Assembly (NCBI RefSeq): GCF_947507565.1
Contig: NC_089178.1
Span: 62,001-126,000, forward strand
Direction: 5' to 3'
DNA from: Oscarella lobularis
Lineage: Eukaryota; Porifera; Homoscleromorpha; Homosclerophorida; Oscarellidae
DNA: 64,000 nt
In this document: positions 37,308 through 48,200 of the stretch, piece after piece
Layout of the letters: each line of letters begins with the position of its first letter
Numbering within the stretch: the first letter of the stretch is position 1
Notes under the pieces: generated by a model
Databases searched by the model: none
What the model saw: the letters and a program-made list of their open reading frames with translations, nothing else
Told to the model about the DNA's origin: nothing
Program-made: the position numbers and the translations under genes

Positions 37308-38489
37308 ATGGATCAGACATGCATGCAGCCGCAGTCGCAGTCGCAGCAGCAGCAGCGAAACGACGAGTGGACCAGCGATCAACAGATCGCCAATCTCCTG
37401 CAAATGTTCGCCTTACAACAACAAACCCAATCGCCCGTGTCGACGACATCGCTAACACTAGCGCCGCCGTCACAGCCGCCGCCGCCACCGCCGCCGTCAA
37501 ATTACTGCAACTACGGAAATCCTTACTCTGTTTATCCAACTGATTGCTGTTCGCAACAAAGCGGCAGCGGCTACGGCAACTATCATCAAACGACGACGGC
37601 ACCACTGCCGCCACCGCCGCTCTATCACGAAACGACGAAGCTTCCGCCGCTTCCTCCATTGCTCTGCGAACCGTCTCAATATGGCACTTATTCGGCGCCG
37701 CAGCCGCCGCCGCCACTGCCGTCTTTCGATGCTTCCTTCATCGACGATTTTGGCACCGATCAAATCAACGAATTTCTCGACGTTACCGTCGAGAATTTGC
37801 CCGAGGTCCTACCCGATTTCGACATTGATGCCTATCTCGATGCAGCGGCGGCGGCCTCGTGCAACGGGCCTCCGTTGCTCGCCGATGCCGTCCTTCCAGG
37901 CGACAAGGCGACCAGCGACAGCGTGAAAACGGAAGAAACGACGCTCAAATCGTCGCCCTTGGGCGCGGCGTCTTCGTCATCGACGTCTTCGTCGGCGGCG
38001 AGCGCAACAAAGCCCGTGTCTTCGCGTCCCACGCGAAAGCGTCGACCTTCGGCAAGACGCGGATCGACGGGGAGTATGTCGCCCGGAACACCGTCGTCCG
38101 ACGACGGTGCCAATAGCGATGGCGTGGCGGTAACGTCGCGCGCTCGCGGCGGCGGCGGCGGCTCGGGCAGCGAACCGAAGATTCATCGATGCGAGTATCC
38201 GGGATGCACGAAGACGTACACGAAGAGCAGTCACTTGAAAGCGCACTTGAGACGACACACGGGCGAGAAGCCGTTCGCGTGCACGTGGGAAGGCTGCGGT
38301 TGGCGCTTTTCGCGCTCCGACGAACTGGCACGACACAAGCGTTCGCATTCGGGAATCAAACCGTTTCAGTGCGGCGTTTGCGAGAAGCGCTTCTCGCGCA
38401 GCGATCACCTGTCAAAACACTTGAAGATACATCAGAGCGGACGATCGCGATCGCGCGGGGGCAGCAAGTCCGCCTCCTCCGCGAATTGA
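37308..38489 (+). CDS. Kruppel-like factor (three C2H2 zinc fingers)
   Basis: This is a single-exon gene of 393 residues. The N-terminal half is rich in Gln, Pro and Ser ([25 protein letters not shown]), with an acidic possible activation segment ([13 protein letters not shown]). A nuclear-localisation-like basic run ([12 protein letters not shown]) precedes the DNA-binding domain. The three fingers are [39 protein letters not shown] and [18 protein letters not shown], joined by TGEKPF and SGIKPF linkers. Spacing and the [16 protein letters not shown] recognition helices are the KLF/SP pattern. There is no Btd box (CXCPNC), so KLF rather than SP. It would bind GC/CACCC boxes. I cannot place it among the KLF subgroups. 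A candidate ATG-less N-terminal extension was not used. Confidence 0.87.
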   Translation: MDQTCMQPQSQSQQQQRNDEWTSDQQIANLLQMFALQQQTQSPVSTTSLTLAPPSQPPPPPPPSNYCNYGNPYSVYPTDCCSQQSGSGYGNYHQTTTAPLPPPPLYHETTKLPPLPPLLCEPSQYGTYSAPQPPPPLPSFDASFIDDFGTDQINEFLDVTVENLPEVLPDFDIDAYLDAAAAASCNGPPLLADAVLPGDKATSDSVKTEETTLKSSPLGAASSSSTSSSAASATKPVSSRPTRKRRPSARRGSTGSMSPGTPSSDDGANSDGVAVTSRARGGGGGSGSEPKIHRCEYPGCTKTYTKSSHLKAHLRRHTGEKPFACTWEGCGWRFSRSDELARHKRSHSGIKPFQCGVCEKRFSRSDHLSKHLKIHQSGRSRSRGGSKSASSAN

Positions 38490-39860
38490 AGAAAGGAGTA
38501 CAGCTGACAGACTTGGTCAATTGTCTAGAGGCGTTAGTGCTAAAGGGAGAGGAAATTTTATGAGCCGACGTAATCGAAACTCTTGTATATGATGCTGTGC
38601 ACACACGTACTGTAGTAGAGAGTTCTCTTTTAGGGCAAAAAATTAGTTGAGATTATTTAAGGTGACCTATCCTTTTAGAATTTGTACCCGGTGCATGAAA
38701 ACGACGACGACGACCACGAAGTTTTTACACTTCTTGCTTTATTACGAAATTTTGAAGTCTTGTTTTTTCTCTGTTGATTTTTATTTCTCTATACACCTGT
38801 TAGACTAAGGGGGGCTAGACTCCTCTTTTGTAGCGAAATAGATCTTCTCCAGCTCGCTGCGCTAGTGGGCCTGGAGTGAAACGAAACCATGCGTATGCGC
38901 GTTTCCTGCAGTGCGTGTTTCGATCGTCTGTCGCGCGCGCGCGCGCGCGCGGCGAGAAGAAGAAGCGTTCGCTAATTAGTCGTGGGCGCTCGTTTTTGCT
39001 CGCGGCTCATTCCGTGGTCGTTCTACGGTCAGACTGCGTCCAACTGTAGAAAGGAATCGCGTAAACACAACAGGATGCCACAGGACGTCGATCTAGACCG
39101 ATATTCGCACGCTTCTCGTTTCGGACGCTGTTTCCGCGCGCTCCAGCACGTGGCGCGACCGCGAGCCATTTGCATGGGTGGATCGCGCGCGAGACACTCG
39201 TAGGAGACGAAAAGCAGAGACACTATCGTACTAGTAGCAACTACTGCGTAGCATTCTTTCTATCCGAGTCTAAACGTCTTCTTCGGTTACCCCGCACTGC
39301 TCTCGGGGGCGGAAATTTCAGAACGTGATAGAGCTCGAATTCTTCGCGCGGTATCGATCATACACTACCGCGTCCGTGAATAAAAGGCAGGGGAGGACAC
39401 GGGAAGATAACGAACGAACAAACGACCGTTATGCGGGCGAGGGGGACGCGTCGACTCGTTGGCGCCACGTGGGAGACTGAATGAATGAATTAGGAGCACG
39501 TGCTACAGCAGTTCGGGGCTACGAGGTCTCGTTCGACCAATCGAAAGCACTACACGGCTGGCGTTCAAGAGAAAGATCTCCATGTCGCGCGATGCCTTTC
39601 GCACGGTCCACAAACAGGGATGCTTATCGGCTTTACAAATTCTTGGGGCCCCCCCCCGAGACTCGATCGCTGGAGTGCAGTACGTGCGCTCGACTCTTAT
39701 TCTCACAACAGTCACAACATAGCTAACACAATACTAACCTCGGTTTTTCTGAAGCCACGGTGAAGCGTTTCCAGCGTGCGCTATCGCTGAGTGAGAGGGC
39801 CTATAGTATAGAAAAAAGAACAAAAAAATTGAATGCCATCATGAACGAAAGCGTTACTCG
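38490..39860. other. KLF to APPL convergent intergenic region
   Basis: About 1.4 kb without a supported gene. It holds the KLF 3' UTR and the APPL 3' UTR. A (GC)n run of about 24 bp lies near 38933. Plus-strand frames near 38982, 39481 and 39760 are open but read as antisense or random sequence. Confidence 0.5.
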
Positions 39861-42800
39861 TCAATCAGATAACTCGCTGAGGGACGAATCTGAGTCGGAG
39901 TCTGTTCCTTCAGAAGGCCTGGCATCTCCCACATTGACGGAAACTCTAGCGAGCTGCATTGCCACGTCAACAGCAGAATCAAGATCCGAGTTCAAGCTCG
40001 AACGCGGCAACTCTACGCCGCCATACTGAGGATCCATCTCGGCGCTCGGACTATCGTCAAATTTCAAGAGCTGTGCCAATGTGTCATCGGTATTCAAAGC
40101 CGCGGCGGCGGCGGAAGCGTCAGGAGACGATTGGCTCCCCGGCGACGGAAATTGCGGACTGCCAAACGACGCCTGATTCAAGGCAGCCAAGAGATCAACG
40201 TTGAAGCCGTGCTCCGAGTCAAGAACTGACTGGTCCACGGGAGTGGAGTTAGGAACTAGTGGATCGAATTCAACTGCCGTCTTCGTAGCTGCAGTTCCCG
40301 TGCCAGCGGGCGTCGCCGGATCGCGAAAGAAAGGATTGAACAAGCCAAATTCTGGTTCTGCTCCTCCTGTTGCTGCTCCCCCAGATGATGATGATGATGA
40401 AGTAGGTGGCGACATTTGTATGAATGGTTGCTGGGGTGACGACGGCTGTGCCATTGCGTGAGGATTCATGATCATTCGACTCTGCGACGGTTGAACTGGC
40501 GGCGTGTCGCTCCCGCTCCACGAATTCCGCGCCGCTGACGCGTCAATTTGACCGTGTCTCGTCTCCGGCTGCCGTTCGAGATCCGGACGAGCGGCGGCTT
40601 TTCCCTTCCTTGATTTCGTTTTCTTAGAGTCACCCTTCTTGTTTCGGGACTGAGAAAGAGAAAGACGTCACGATCTACAGTACAGTACGCGTTTCCTATA
40701 CAATGAACCTGCTTTGGCTGTGGGTTTTCGGGTAAAGGCTGAGGTGGAGCAGGGTACGTTTGAGCACGCGGAGCAGAGGCGATCTGCCTGTTCTGAATGA
40801 AATCTTCAAACGCAATTTGCATAGCGCAAGAGATCGACTCACAAATCTGCGTCAAAGTAGAAGTAGAATAAAAGACGGTACCCCAATACCAACCTCTTTC
40901 GCCACTTTATCCGTTTCAAACACGTGACACGCGTGTTTAGCGCCAGCGGACGACTTAGTAATAAATCCAAGTAATCTTAATTAAATAGAATTTGCAAACA
41001 TATCGCGCGCACATACGTACATCTCTCTATATATACTACCTTGGATTCTCAATGTGTGCAGCACAGAACGAGATGTCTTTTAGTCGAAACTACAAAAAGG
41101 AAGTCCATTTATCTAACAAAATTTGCTTTTGGCTTACATTCGTTCGAACGTCGTGTGCCGACGGATCGATTAGTTTGACTCCAGTCGTACTAATAACCAT
41201 TTTCGACTCGACCATTTTGAAGACTCCGTGGACGGCTCGCGCGTGCAGAACGCGTCTCATCGTATCGTACACGACAGCAATTCCTAATGTCAGACGGCGA
41301 TGAAGAATTCTTCTATTGCTTAGTTCCGCCGCCGCCGCCCCCCCCCCCCCCCCCCCCCCCCCTCACCTTTGCTCTTTTGAACCTCGGTCGAGCCAAGAAA
41401 ACGCACGGTGAAAGCCTGAGAAAACTGAACTCCACTTTGGCCTTGAATAATGTTCATTCAAATGCTAGGCTATTCGCGTTAAGTGTAACATTACTGGTAG
41501 CTTGAATGCTTTCAGCTCGAAACGGATTCACTCTTCTAAAAAATTCAGTACATCACAAATGAATCAACTAAAGTCTCGCTTTGACTTACTCTGATTCGGA
41601 AGCCGTGGAGGTCGTTTTGGGGCTGTCCGTCTCAAAGGCAGCCTGTTTCATTTGCTCGTCAATCCAATTTCGCACTTTCAATCTTTCCTCCCTACAACGT
41701 TAGGATATAACGCTAAGCTATGTCGTTTAGCAACGCCTTCTACCTCACAGCTCCAACGGCACGTGAAACATCTGGCTGCCCTTGAGAGCCCAACATCTGG
41801 TCAACATACAGTATGAGTATTTAAATGTACGTGAATCCTATTCTCTATCAACATTACCTGCGCTGAAATATTCACGTCCTGACGATCTTTGGCAATATTA
41901 TGAATAGTAGCAATCCACTAAAACGCATGAAAATATTGAAGACGTCAAATAGTCTAGATCTACTAGACGAATTTACTTCTTCGCATGTTTTCTGATTTTC
42001 AGCTTGAAAGAAAACAGGCCTGTGCACACAAACAACCAAAGTATAACTGATCCGTTCGAGGAGGTGCGTCGCACTCACTTTGTTTGAGTTTTAGAAACCG
42101 CTTGAAACACGTATCTACGATCATCAGTGTCAACTAACGAAGCAACAGCCCCATCCAATTTCAAGACCATTTCCGGATCCTGTAGAATGTTCAACGCTTA
42201 ATCTTAATCAGCAATATATTATTCTAAACCTGTTGCCTTCTCTCGAGCATCAAGGCACCATCAGTGGTGAAAAAGTAAAATCGTTCCCATTTGCTTTGTT
42301 TTCTGGATGCAATTGTCAAAAATAGAAATACGTACGTAATAATTGGTGCTTGCCATACCCTTTCATAAACAAATGACCAGATTTTTTCTTAAGATTTAAG
42401 TTGGGTGGCTCAAACGTAGCAAAGGGGTCTAAAAAAAGAGTCAAAGATAACGAAAGAACTGACGTCACGTCACGCTTTTGAAATTTCACACCGCTCGGAT
42501 CCGGATCCGGATTATATTTCGAAGCATATTCTTTCTCGAGTTTCTCCTTCATTCCCCCAAGCCGCTTCATTTCCCCATTCAAAAAGCTTTGAACTCTAAG
42601 AGAAATGAAAAAAATTCGATATTATGGCTACTAAATGCTAAGTTTACTTGTTGCTTTCCACCGTCAATTGCGTCAAGAACTTTGCCACGTCATCAGTCAG
42701 TATTTCATGACCCATTTTGAAGTAAGAAAGCTAAGTACACGTATCATCCCAACAACTTAGTCAAACACAAAGCCGCCTACCTGAGAATGCATTAGAGCAA

Positions 42801-44015
42801 TGAAAGGGTTGAGCATGATCAGCTTTCTCTTGTATTGAAGCGCATTCAAAGTACTATAATATTGCAAAGCAATCTGAGAAGAAAAAAACGCGACGTGACG
42901 TGAATCTAAGTCAAAATCATTTAGAAATTCTAAAAACCTCGTGAAATTTCTTTCTCGCAATATAAAGATCTGCATTCGCCTCAAAGCGCATCTAGATATA
43001 AAAAGGGTAATTAATTAATTAATTAATTAAAATTCACGTCCACCTTTTCTGTTTCTTTTTTCTTTGAGACCCGGCTGTACTTGACCATAGCGGTCTCGTG
43101 CTCTAGACTGGCCGTCTCATATAAATCTTTCTGCGCGTCCAGTTCCGAGAGGTCGTCGGCAAGAAAATCGCTAACGGGCTTCAGAACGGCTTGATTCATC
43201 TGAGTGGCCAGCATATCCTGCCATCCTTTTAGCTAAGCAAGACTCGTCATCCTACTTATTTATTTAGTCGAAATTTTGCACTGACTAACCTCATTTACAT
43301 TATCTGCCAAGGTTGCCATGGCTTCTGCAACGCTGCCTTCCTTTTCCGCGAATTCCTATCAAAAAAAAAAGAGTCAACAATCATTGTATTGCGGGTTTTT
43401 GGTTATAGTGAAGGACGTGTACTACCTATTCTTACGGAACTATTTCCCGTACTAAAATCGTCACGACAATTTTAAAAATCGTCAAAACAATTTTTAAAAT
43501 TGTCAAGGATATTTTTAAAATTGTCAAGTCAATTTTAAAAATCGTCAAGGCAATTTTTTAAATAGTTAAAGCAATTTTAAAAATTGTCAAGACAATTTTC
43601 AAAACGTCAAGGGAACTTTAAAATCTTCAAGACAGTTTTAAAAATCTTCAAGACGATTTCCTTATTATTATTATACGGGGTGCTACTGACGTAAAGTAAG
43701 TACGCTACAAGGTAGTACACGTCCTTCACTATAACCGGGTTTTTTCTTTACTTGGTCTTTGTAATTCGATAGTTGCTGTGCGAGGCCTTCTGTTGCTTCG
43801 CAAATGCGCGTTTGCGCGTCCACAAGCACTTTTGCAACGTCCTGAATTCCGTAGAGGTAGTGCCGCAGGGCGTCCGCGTCGCGGTCGATGCTCGCGAGGC
43901 ATCGCCTCGTCTTGAAACGAAAATTACGCCGTGAAACGACAATTTTCCAACTCGGAATTACCTGAGGAGTGTCCTCTAGTGCGCCTGATAGATCTAAGCG
44001 CTTTCCCGTCGTCAT
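39861..44015 (-). CDS. APPL1: APPL (BAR-PH-PTB endosomal adaptor)
   Basis: ATG 44015 starts [18 protein letters not shown], like APPL1 (..EETLEDSPQ). The BAR domain spans 43930-42420: [50 protein letters not shown] and [15 protein letters not shown]. The PH domain lies at about 42400-41870: [24 protein letters not shown] and [15 protein letters not shown]. After a linker, the PTB domain is at about 41290-40790: [34 protein letters not shown] and [17 protein letters not shown] long Ser/Pro-rich tail follows ([16 protein letters not shown]) and ends [14 protein letters not shown] binds Rab5, adiponectin and insulin receptors, and Akt on early endosomes. One intron holds a MITE (43401-43736) and another a C tract near 41340. 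It is divergent from the TatD nuclease gene, with starts 46 bp apart. Confidence 0.9.
41335..41361. repeat. Poly-C tract in an APPL intron
   Basis: A run of about 22 C follows CCGCCGCCG on the plus strand (poly-G in the transcript). It is likely unstable and could form quadruplex structure in the pre-mRNA. Confidence 0.8.
43393..43744. mobile_element. MITE-like element in an APPL intron with 26-bp perfect TIRs and 8-bp TSD
   Basis: The left TIR (43401-43426, starting GGTTATAGTGAAGGACGTG) and the right TIR (43711-43736) are perfect inverted copies over 26 bp. Eight bases GGGTTTTT precede the left TIR (43393-43400) and follow the right one (43737-43744), a clean target-site duplication. The 336-bp body has no ORF. 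It is made of about ten imperfect tandem copies of a 24-28-bp AATTTTAAAAATCGTCAAG-like unit. An 8-bp duplication suggests mobilisation by a hAT-, P- or Merlin-type transposase; the GG start is compatible with Merlin. The family is otherwise unknown to me. Confidence 0.85.
43451..43660. repeat. AATTTTAAAA..GTCAAG tandem repeat inside the MITE
   Basis: Roughly eight to ten degenerate copies of a 24-28-bp unit alternate self-complementary TTTTAAAA cores with GTCAAG or GTCACG spacers, giving many short palindromes. Confidence 0.75.
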
Positions 44016-44061
44016 TCGAGGCGATTTGGCGACGATTTACTCAACGGATTCCAATCCACGC
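44016..44061. promoter_or_regulatory. Candidate bidirectional promoter (APPL / TatD nuclease)
   Basis: The divergent ATGs at 44015 (minus) and 44062 (plus) leave 46 bp between them, so each gene's promoter probably extends into the other's first exon. Confidence 0.4.
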
Positions 44062-45120
44062 ATGCTTGAAGAGAATCATGTGCGCCCAACACGTCACCGC
44101 CCCAAATCCCGGATCGCTCACGAAATGAAATGCTTTGCGTGCGGCAAGGAGGGTCACATAAAGAGAAACTGCCCTCTTGCGTCGGAGAGCGGCTCTCGTC
44201 CTCGAAAATGCTTCCGATGCGGTAAAGAGGGCCACGTCCAGCGATTTTGCTCGGAACGACCGGACCGGAGCAGCCGCGAAGCTGCGACGCCTGCACCGAG
44301 CTCATCTGTCGGCTTTATCGACACGCACTGCCATCTCGAATATCTGTTCGAACGCGTCGGTCACCGAGGCTCCCTTTCCGATTTCGCCGCGTCGCCTAGC
44401 AACGCATTTCCGTCCAACTTCGACGGCTGCGTAACGATTTACTGCGACTCGGCGTCGTTTTCCTCCTTCGGCACGTGGGAAGACGTCGTGCGCGATCCGA
44501 AGGCGTGGGCCGCATTCGGTTTGCATCCTCACAACGCCAAATACTACGACGAACGTCTCGAGACGAAAATCGTCGACGCGTGCAAACATCCCAAGGCGGT
44601 CGCCTGGGGCGAAACGGGGCTCGACTACGCGAAGCACGGCGGCGTCGACGAACGGAAAATTCAGAGAGAAGTCTTCGGACGACAGTTGAAGTGTGCCGTC
44701 GCTTTGGGTAAACCGGTCGTCATTCATAGTCGCGATGCGGAGGAGGACGTCCTAAGAATAGTCGACGAAAGCCTGCCACGTGACTGGAAAATTCACCTGC
44801 ATTGTTATACGGGATCGCTGGGGGATGCCGAGAGGTTCTTTCGCACTTTTCCGAATCTCTATGTTGGGTTTACGGGCGTTGTCACGTACGATTCGGCGAA
44901 GGTGATTCGCGAGTGCGTCACCAGTGTACCGTTGGAGAGGATTCTACTGGAGACGGACACTCCATACATGGTCCCGACCTCCCTGAAGAGAAACAACAGA
45001 TTTAGTCATCCTGGAATGATACCTCACGTTGCCCAAAGCATCGCCCAACTCAAAGGACTGTCGCTTGATGAAATTCTAGCAGCGGCTAGGAAAAACACAA
45101 CTCGAATGTATGGAATATGA
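44062..45120 (+). CDS. TatD-family nuclease (TATDN2-like) with N-terminal CCHC zinc knuckles
   Basis: This single-exon gene has 352 codons. Two CCHC knuckles near the N-terminus are [14 protein letters not shown] and [14 protein letters not shown]. The TatD hydrolase domain follows with all metal ligands: FIDTHCHLE (HxH), AWGETGLDY (Glu), [12 protein letters not shown] (His), HLHCYTGSL (His) and LLETDTPYM (Asp). [12 protein letters not shown] is also typical. The tail RMYGI closes the barrel. TatD enzymes are metal-dependent 3'-5' DNA exonucleases and AP endonucleases. The zinc knuckles suggest binding to single-stranded nucleic acid, perhaps RNA. The frame is open upstream to 43969 without an ATG and overlaps APPL there, so I start at 44062. 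Confidence 0.85.
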   Translation: MLEENHVRPTRHRPKSRIAHEMKCFACGKEGHIKRNCPLASESGSRPRKCFRCGKEGHVQRFCSERPDRSSREAATPAPSSSVGFIDTHCHLEYLFERVGHRGSLSDFAASPSNAFPSNFDGCVTIYCDSASFSSFGTWEDVVRDPKAWAAFGLHPHNAKYYDERLETKIVDACKHPKAVAWGETGLDYAKHGGVDERKIQREVFGRQLKCAVALGKPVVIHSRDAEEDVLRIVDESLPRDWKIHLHCYTGSLGDAERFFRTFPNLYVGFTGVVTYDSAKVIRECVTSVPLERILLETDTPYMVPTSLKRNNRFSHPGMIPHVAQSIAQLKGLSLDEILAAARKNTTRMYGI

Positions 45121-45296
45121 AGAACTGTGTTTGAACAGCCTTTTATTGTTTAGCTACTTTTTTTAAACTTTCTAAATCTTGGTCAAACCTTCAACTTGAA
45201 GGATTGCATTTTAAACGAGAGCAAATAACGCTATCATTAACTTTAGAGCCACTTGTGTAACGCAACGCAACGCAAGGGCTCTGAACTTTACAACGG
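45121..45296. other. Convergent 3' ends, TatD nuclease and BAHCC1-like
   Basis: This short gap holds the 3' UTRs. A small repeat CGCAACGCAACGCAA lies near 45259. No coding sequence is seen. Confidence 0.4.
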
Positions 45297-48200
45297 TCAC
45301 TTAGGATTTGGATTGTGAACTCCAAGTTCATAGAAGACAGCGTCTTTTTCTGGGTCCGGCTTAGAGCTCAGCCGAAAATACTCCTCGCGGCTTAGTACCT
45401 TACAGAGACGAACAATCATTGAGACTTCGATATCATCCGTGTGGCTACCAGATAAATATACGCCAGCCTAAGAAAAAAAACAACAGAGAATAAAAGGGAT
45501 TTCATGCAAACGAATTTTTTCTTACCCTTTCCTCTTCCGACAGTGGTCCTTGTGTTTTCACCTGCTGTGGCCAATAGTACCACTGAACACGAGCCAACAT
45601 TTTCCCATCCCATGCCTCCCAAAATTTTAGGATGACGCCAATAGACGGGCGGCTGGGAGCTTTGAACAACGCGCAATCTCCAACCTTCAACACACAAAAT
45701 CAATATATATCAGAAACGGTAATAAGCATAGGCTTACTCGTATTATTCCCCCTTTCTTCTTATTGATTGCTTTAAAATAAGTTCTTCTGCCCCTCCCCTT
45801 CTTGTTATTCTGTTTTCCTTTACCGCACCATTCCCAGTCCTTGGTGCCATCAAAAGGACCGCCGTGGCCGCTATCGCCGCTGAGTGGCGGCGTTGGCAGG
45901 GTGACAAGCGTTGACCGCTGCGGAGGAACGTCCAGTTCGTAAACGACACTGTCACTGCTCTCTCTTCCTTGCGGAGAAGGAGAACTAATGTCGCTATACT
46001 GAGGACGGTGAGCTAGTTGGCTTTCCGGCGGACGAGGGACCGAAAGCGGAATGTCAAAACCAATGAAACAACTAGAACTCGAGTCTCGCGAGGCGGGCGA
46101 CAATTTGCCGTCGCCGGGAGCTGGAGCCAAGTCAGGGCGATCATTGGACCAGTCGGAGACGGGAGAGAAACGCGACGGGAGCGCGGGAGCCGACGCTTCC
46201 TCTGACTCGCTGTCGACGATTCGGCGGAGAAGAGGGAGGGGAATTCGGCCACGCTCTCCATCGTCAAATTCAACAAAACACTGGCCAGGAGGACCGGGCT
46301 CGTCTAAACGAAAAAAATATCTATAGGGGAGATCCTAAATAACTCATATATTATATTACCGTCTTCTACAACTCTGCCCTTGAAGTAGGACCTCTGATTG
46401 GCGCTCCAATGGCCGCAGACGCGAGTTCCGGGCGGTAAATCGACTTGTCGCGGTTTGACGTCAAGAATTCCTCGTTGAAGTATTTCCTCTTGAGTGAGCC
46501 ACTCCGGTCGCCGCCGACGATCACCGTCAACGACGACAGCGTATCTTTTAGAAAAGACACGGATAGCGATATAGAAACGTCAAAAAGAAAAACACTTGAC
46601 TGTCTTACAGATCCGGTGGTTTCGCTTCTGTTATCGAAGCGAAGGAATAGGTTCCCTCTTTGTCGATATCCCTCACTAAAAGCCTTTGATGCACTGTCAG
46701 AAGATTCGCTGTCAGACGCCATTGTTTGCTTTCTTCCTTGTCCTCGCGACGTGCACAGCTTCGTTTCTCGTCTTCCAAGCTTCGACTAGCTCGTTTCTTT
46801 CCGTTCACCTTTTTAATTTTCGTCGTCGTCGTCGTCGTCGTCTTGACGACGTCACTCTCCGCTGCGATTTCTTCAACTCCAATCAGAGACGCTGTAGCAG
46901 CGAGAGACGATGATTCCCCGGCGTCGTTGCTGACGTATCGACGCTCGCTTCGACGGCGATTCGTGACGGCATCCATGTCACTCGAATTCCCGTCTACGCC
47001 ATTCGAATTCGGTTTGGCCGGCAGTGAGGTAGACGAGCTCTCTTCAAAGTCTAGTATAGAGCAAACGATAATTGCTACTTTTTGTCTTTTGTATTTTCTA
47101 TTGCTTACCGTGTACTTTTCTTCTTCTTGGCATCTTCTTCTTTGCTGGTACTGAGTCTGATGCAGAGGCGGTTGCATGCTCCTTTTGTGGCGAAGACGGC
47201 GGCGGCGGCGGCGGCGGCGCGATCATTGTTTCGAGCATTTTCGCCAAATACTTGTTTCCTTTGCCTACACAACGAAATCCAACCAAACCAAACGGACGAC
47301 TTTAGTCCGCGTACCCGCTGACTCGGACAACGTCAGAGACGCCTTCTCTTCAACGTTCGTTTTCGACTTCTTCCTCTTTCCCACATCATTCTCACTTGAC
47401 CCAGTGACGTCATTATTCACTTTCGTGGTCGAAGGCGCCGGATCTGACTCTGGTGCCGGTGTCGGTGCCGGCGATGAAGGGTGAGGAGGAGGAGGTGGCT
47501 TTGGCTTCTTTTTCCATGTTCTTTTCTTCTCGTCTTCATACATGAAATCACTGTCATCGTCTGACATGCTGTAATCTAAAGTGTTGTCAGCTATAGAACA
47601 GGGGAAACGGTAGCGCTGAGATCTCTAAACACACCTTCGTCTGAATCTATCTTTTTATATTTCGCTTCGGGTTGCACGGCGATCGATTGCCGTTGTCGCC
47701 GCCGTCTTCCTTTTTTCTTTATTGGAGGTTGCTGAGCTTTGGCCGCTTCTTCGTCGGAGCTAACGTCTCCCTTTGCATCCTGATACATACACAAAGCATT
47801 TGAAAAACGTAAAATAGAGTGAGTATAATCTACATACAGCTATTTTTCCTGTCTGCCTAATCTTTCGCTGCTTTTTAATGACAGGCTGTGGCTGAACGGC
47901 CTAACACACACACAAAAAATATAAAAAAAATATAAGGTAGTAGAGCAATTAATTGAACTACTACTACCTCTTGAGGCAAAGCTGGCTCTGCCGCAGTTCG
48001 AACGTATTCCACGTCACTACAAAAAAAAGATCAATTGCTTCTTCAAAACTAGCACTGTAACACCCACCTATGACTCTCCGCTGAGCTCCCGGCTAACTCC
48101 GACTGATTCTTCACAGGCAAAGGTTTCCTCTTCCTTGGCCGACCCCGTTTCTTCATCAAAGGCTTCGCATTTTCTTCCTGTTCATCATTAGAGACTCCCT

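Noticed and set aside
38982-39763. Plus-strand ORFs in the KLF-APPL gap
   Set aside because: They have random-looking composition, no splice partners and no homology.
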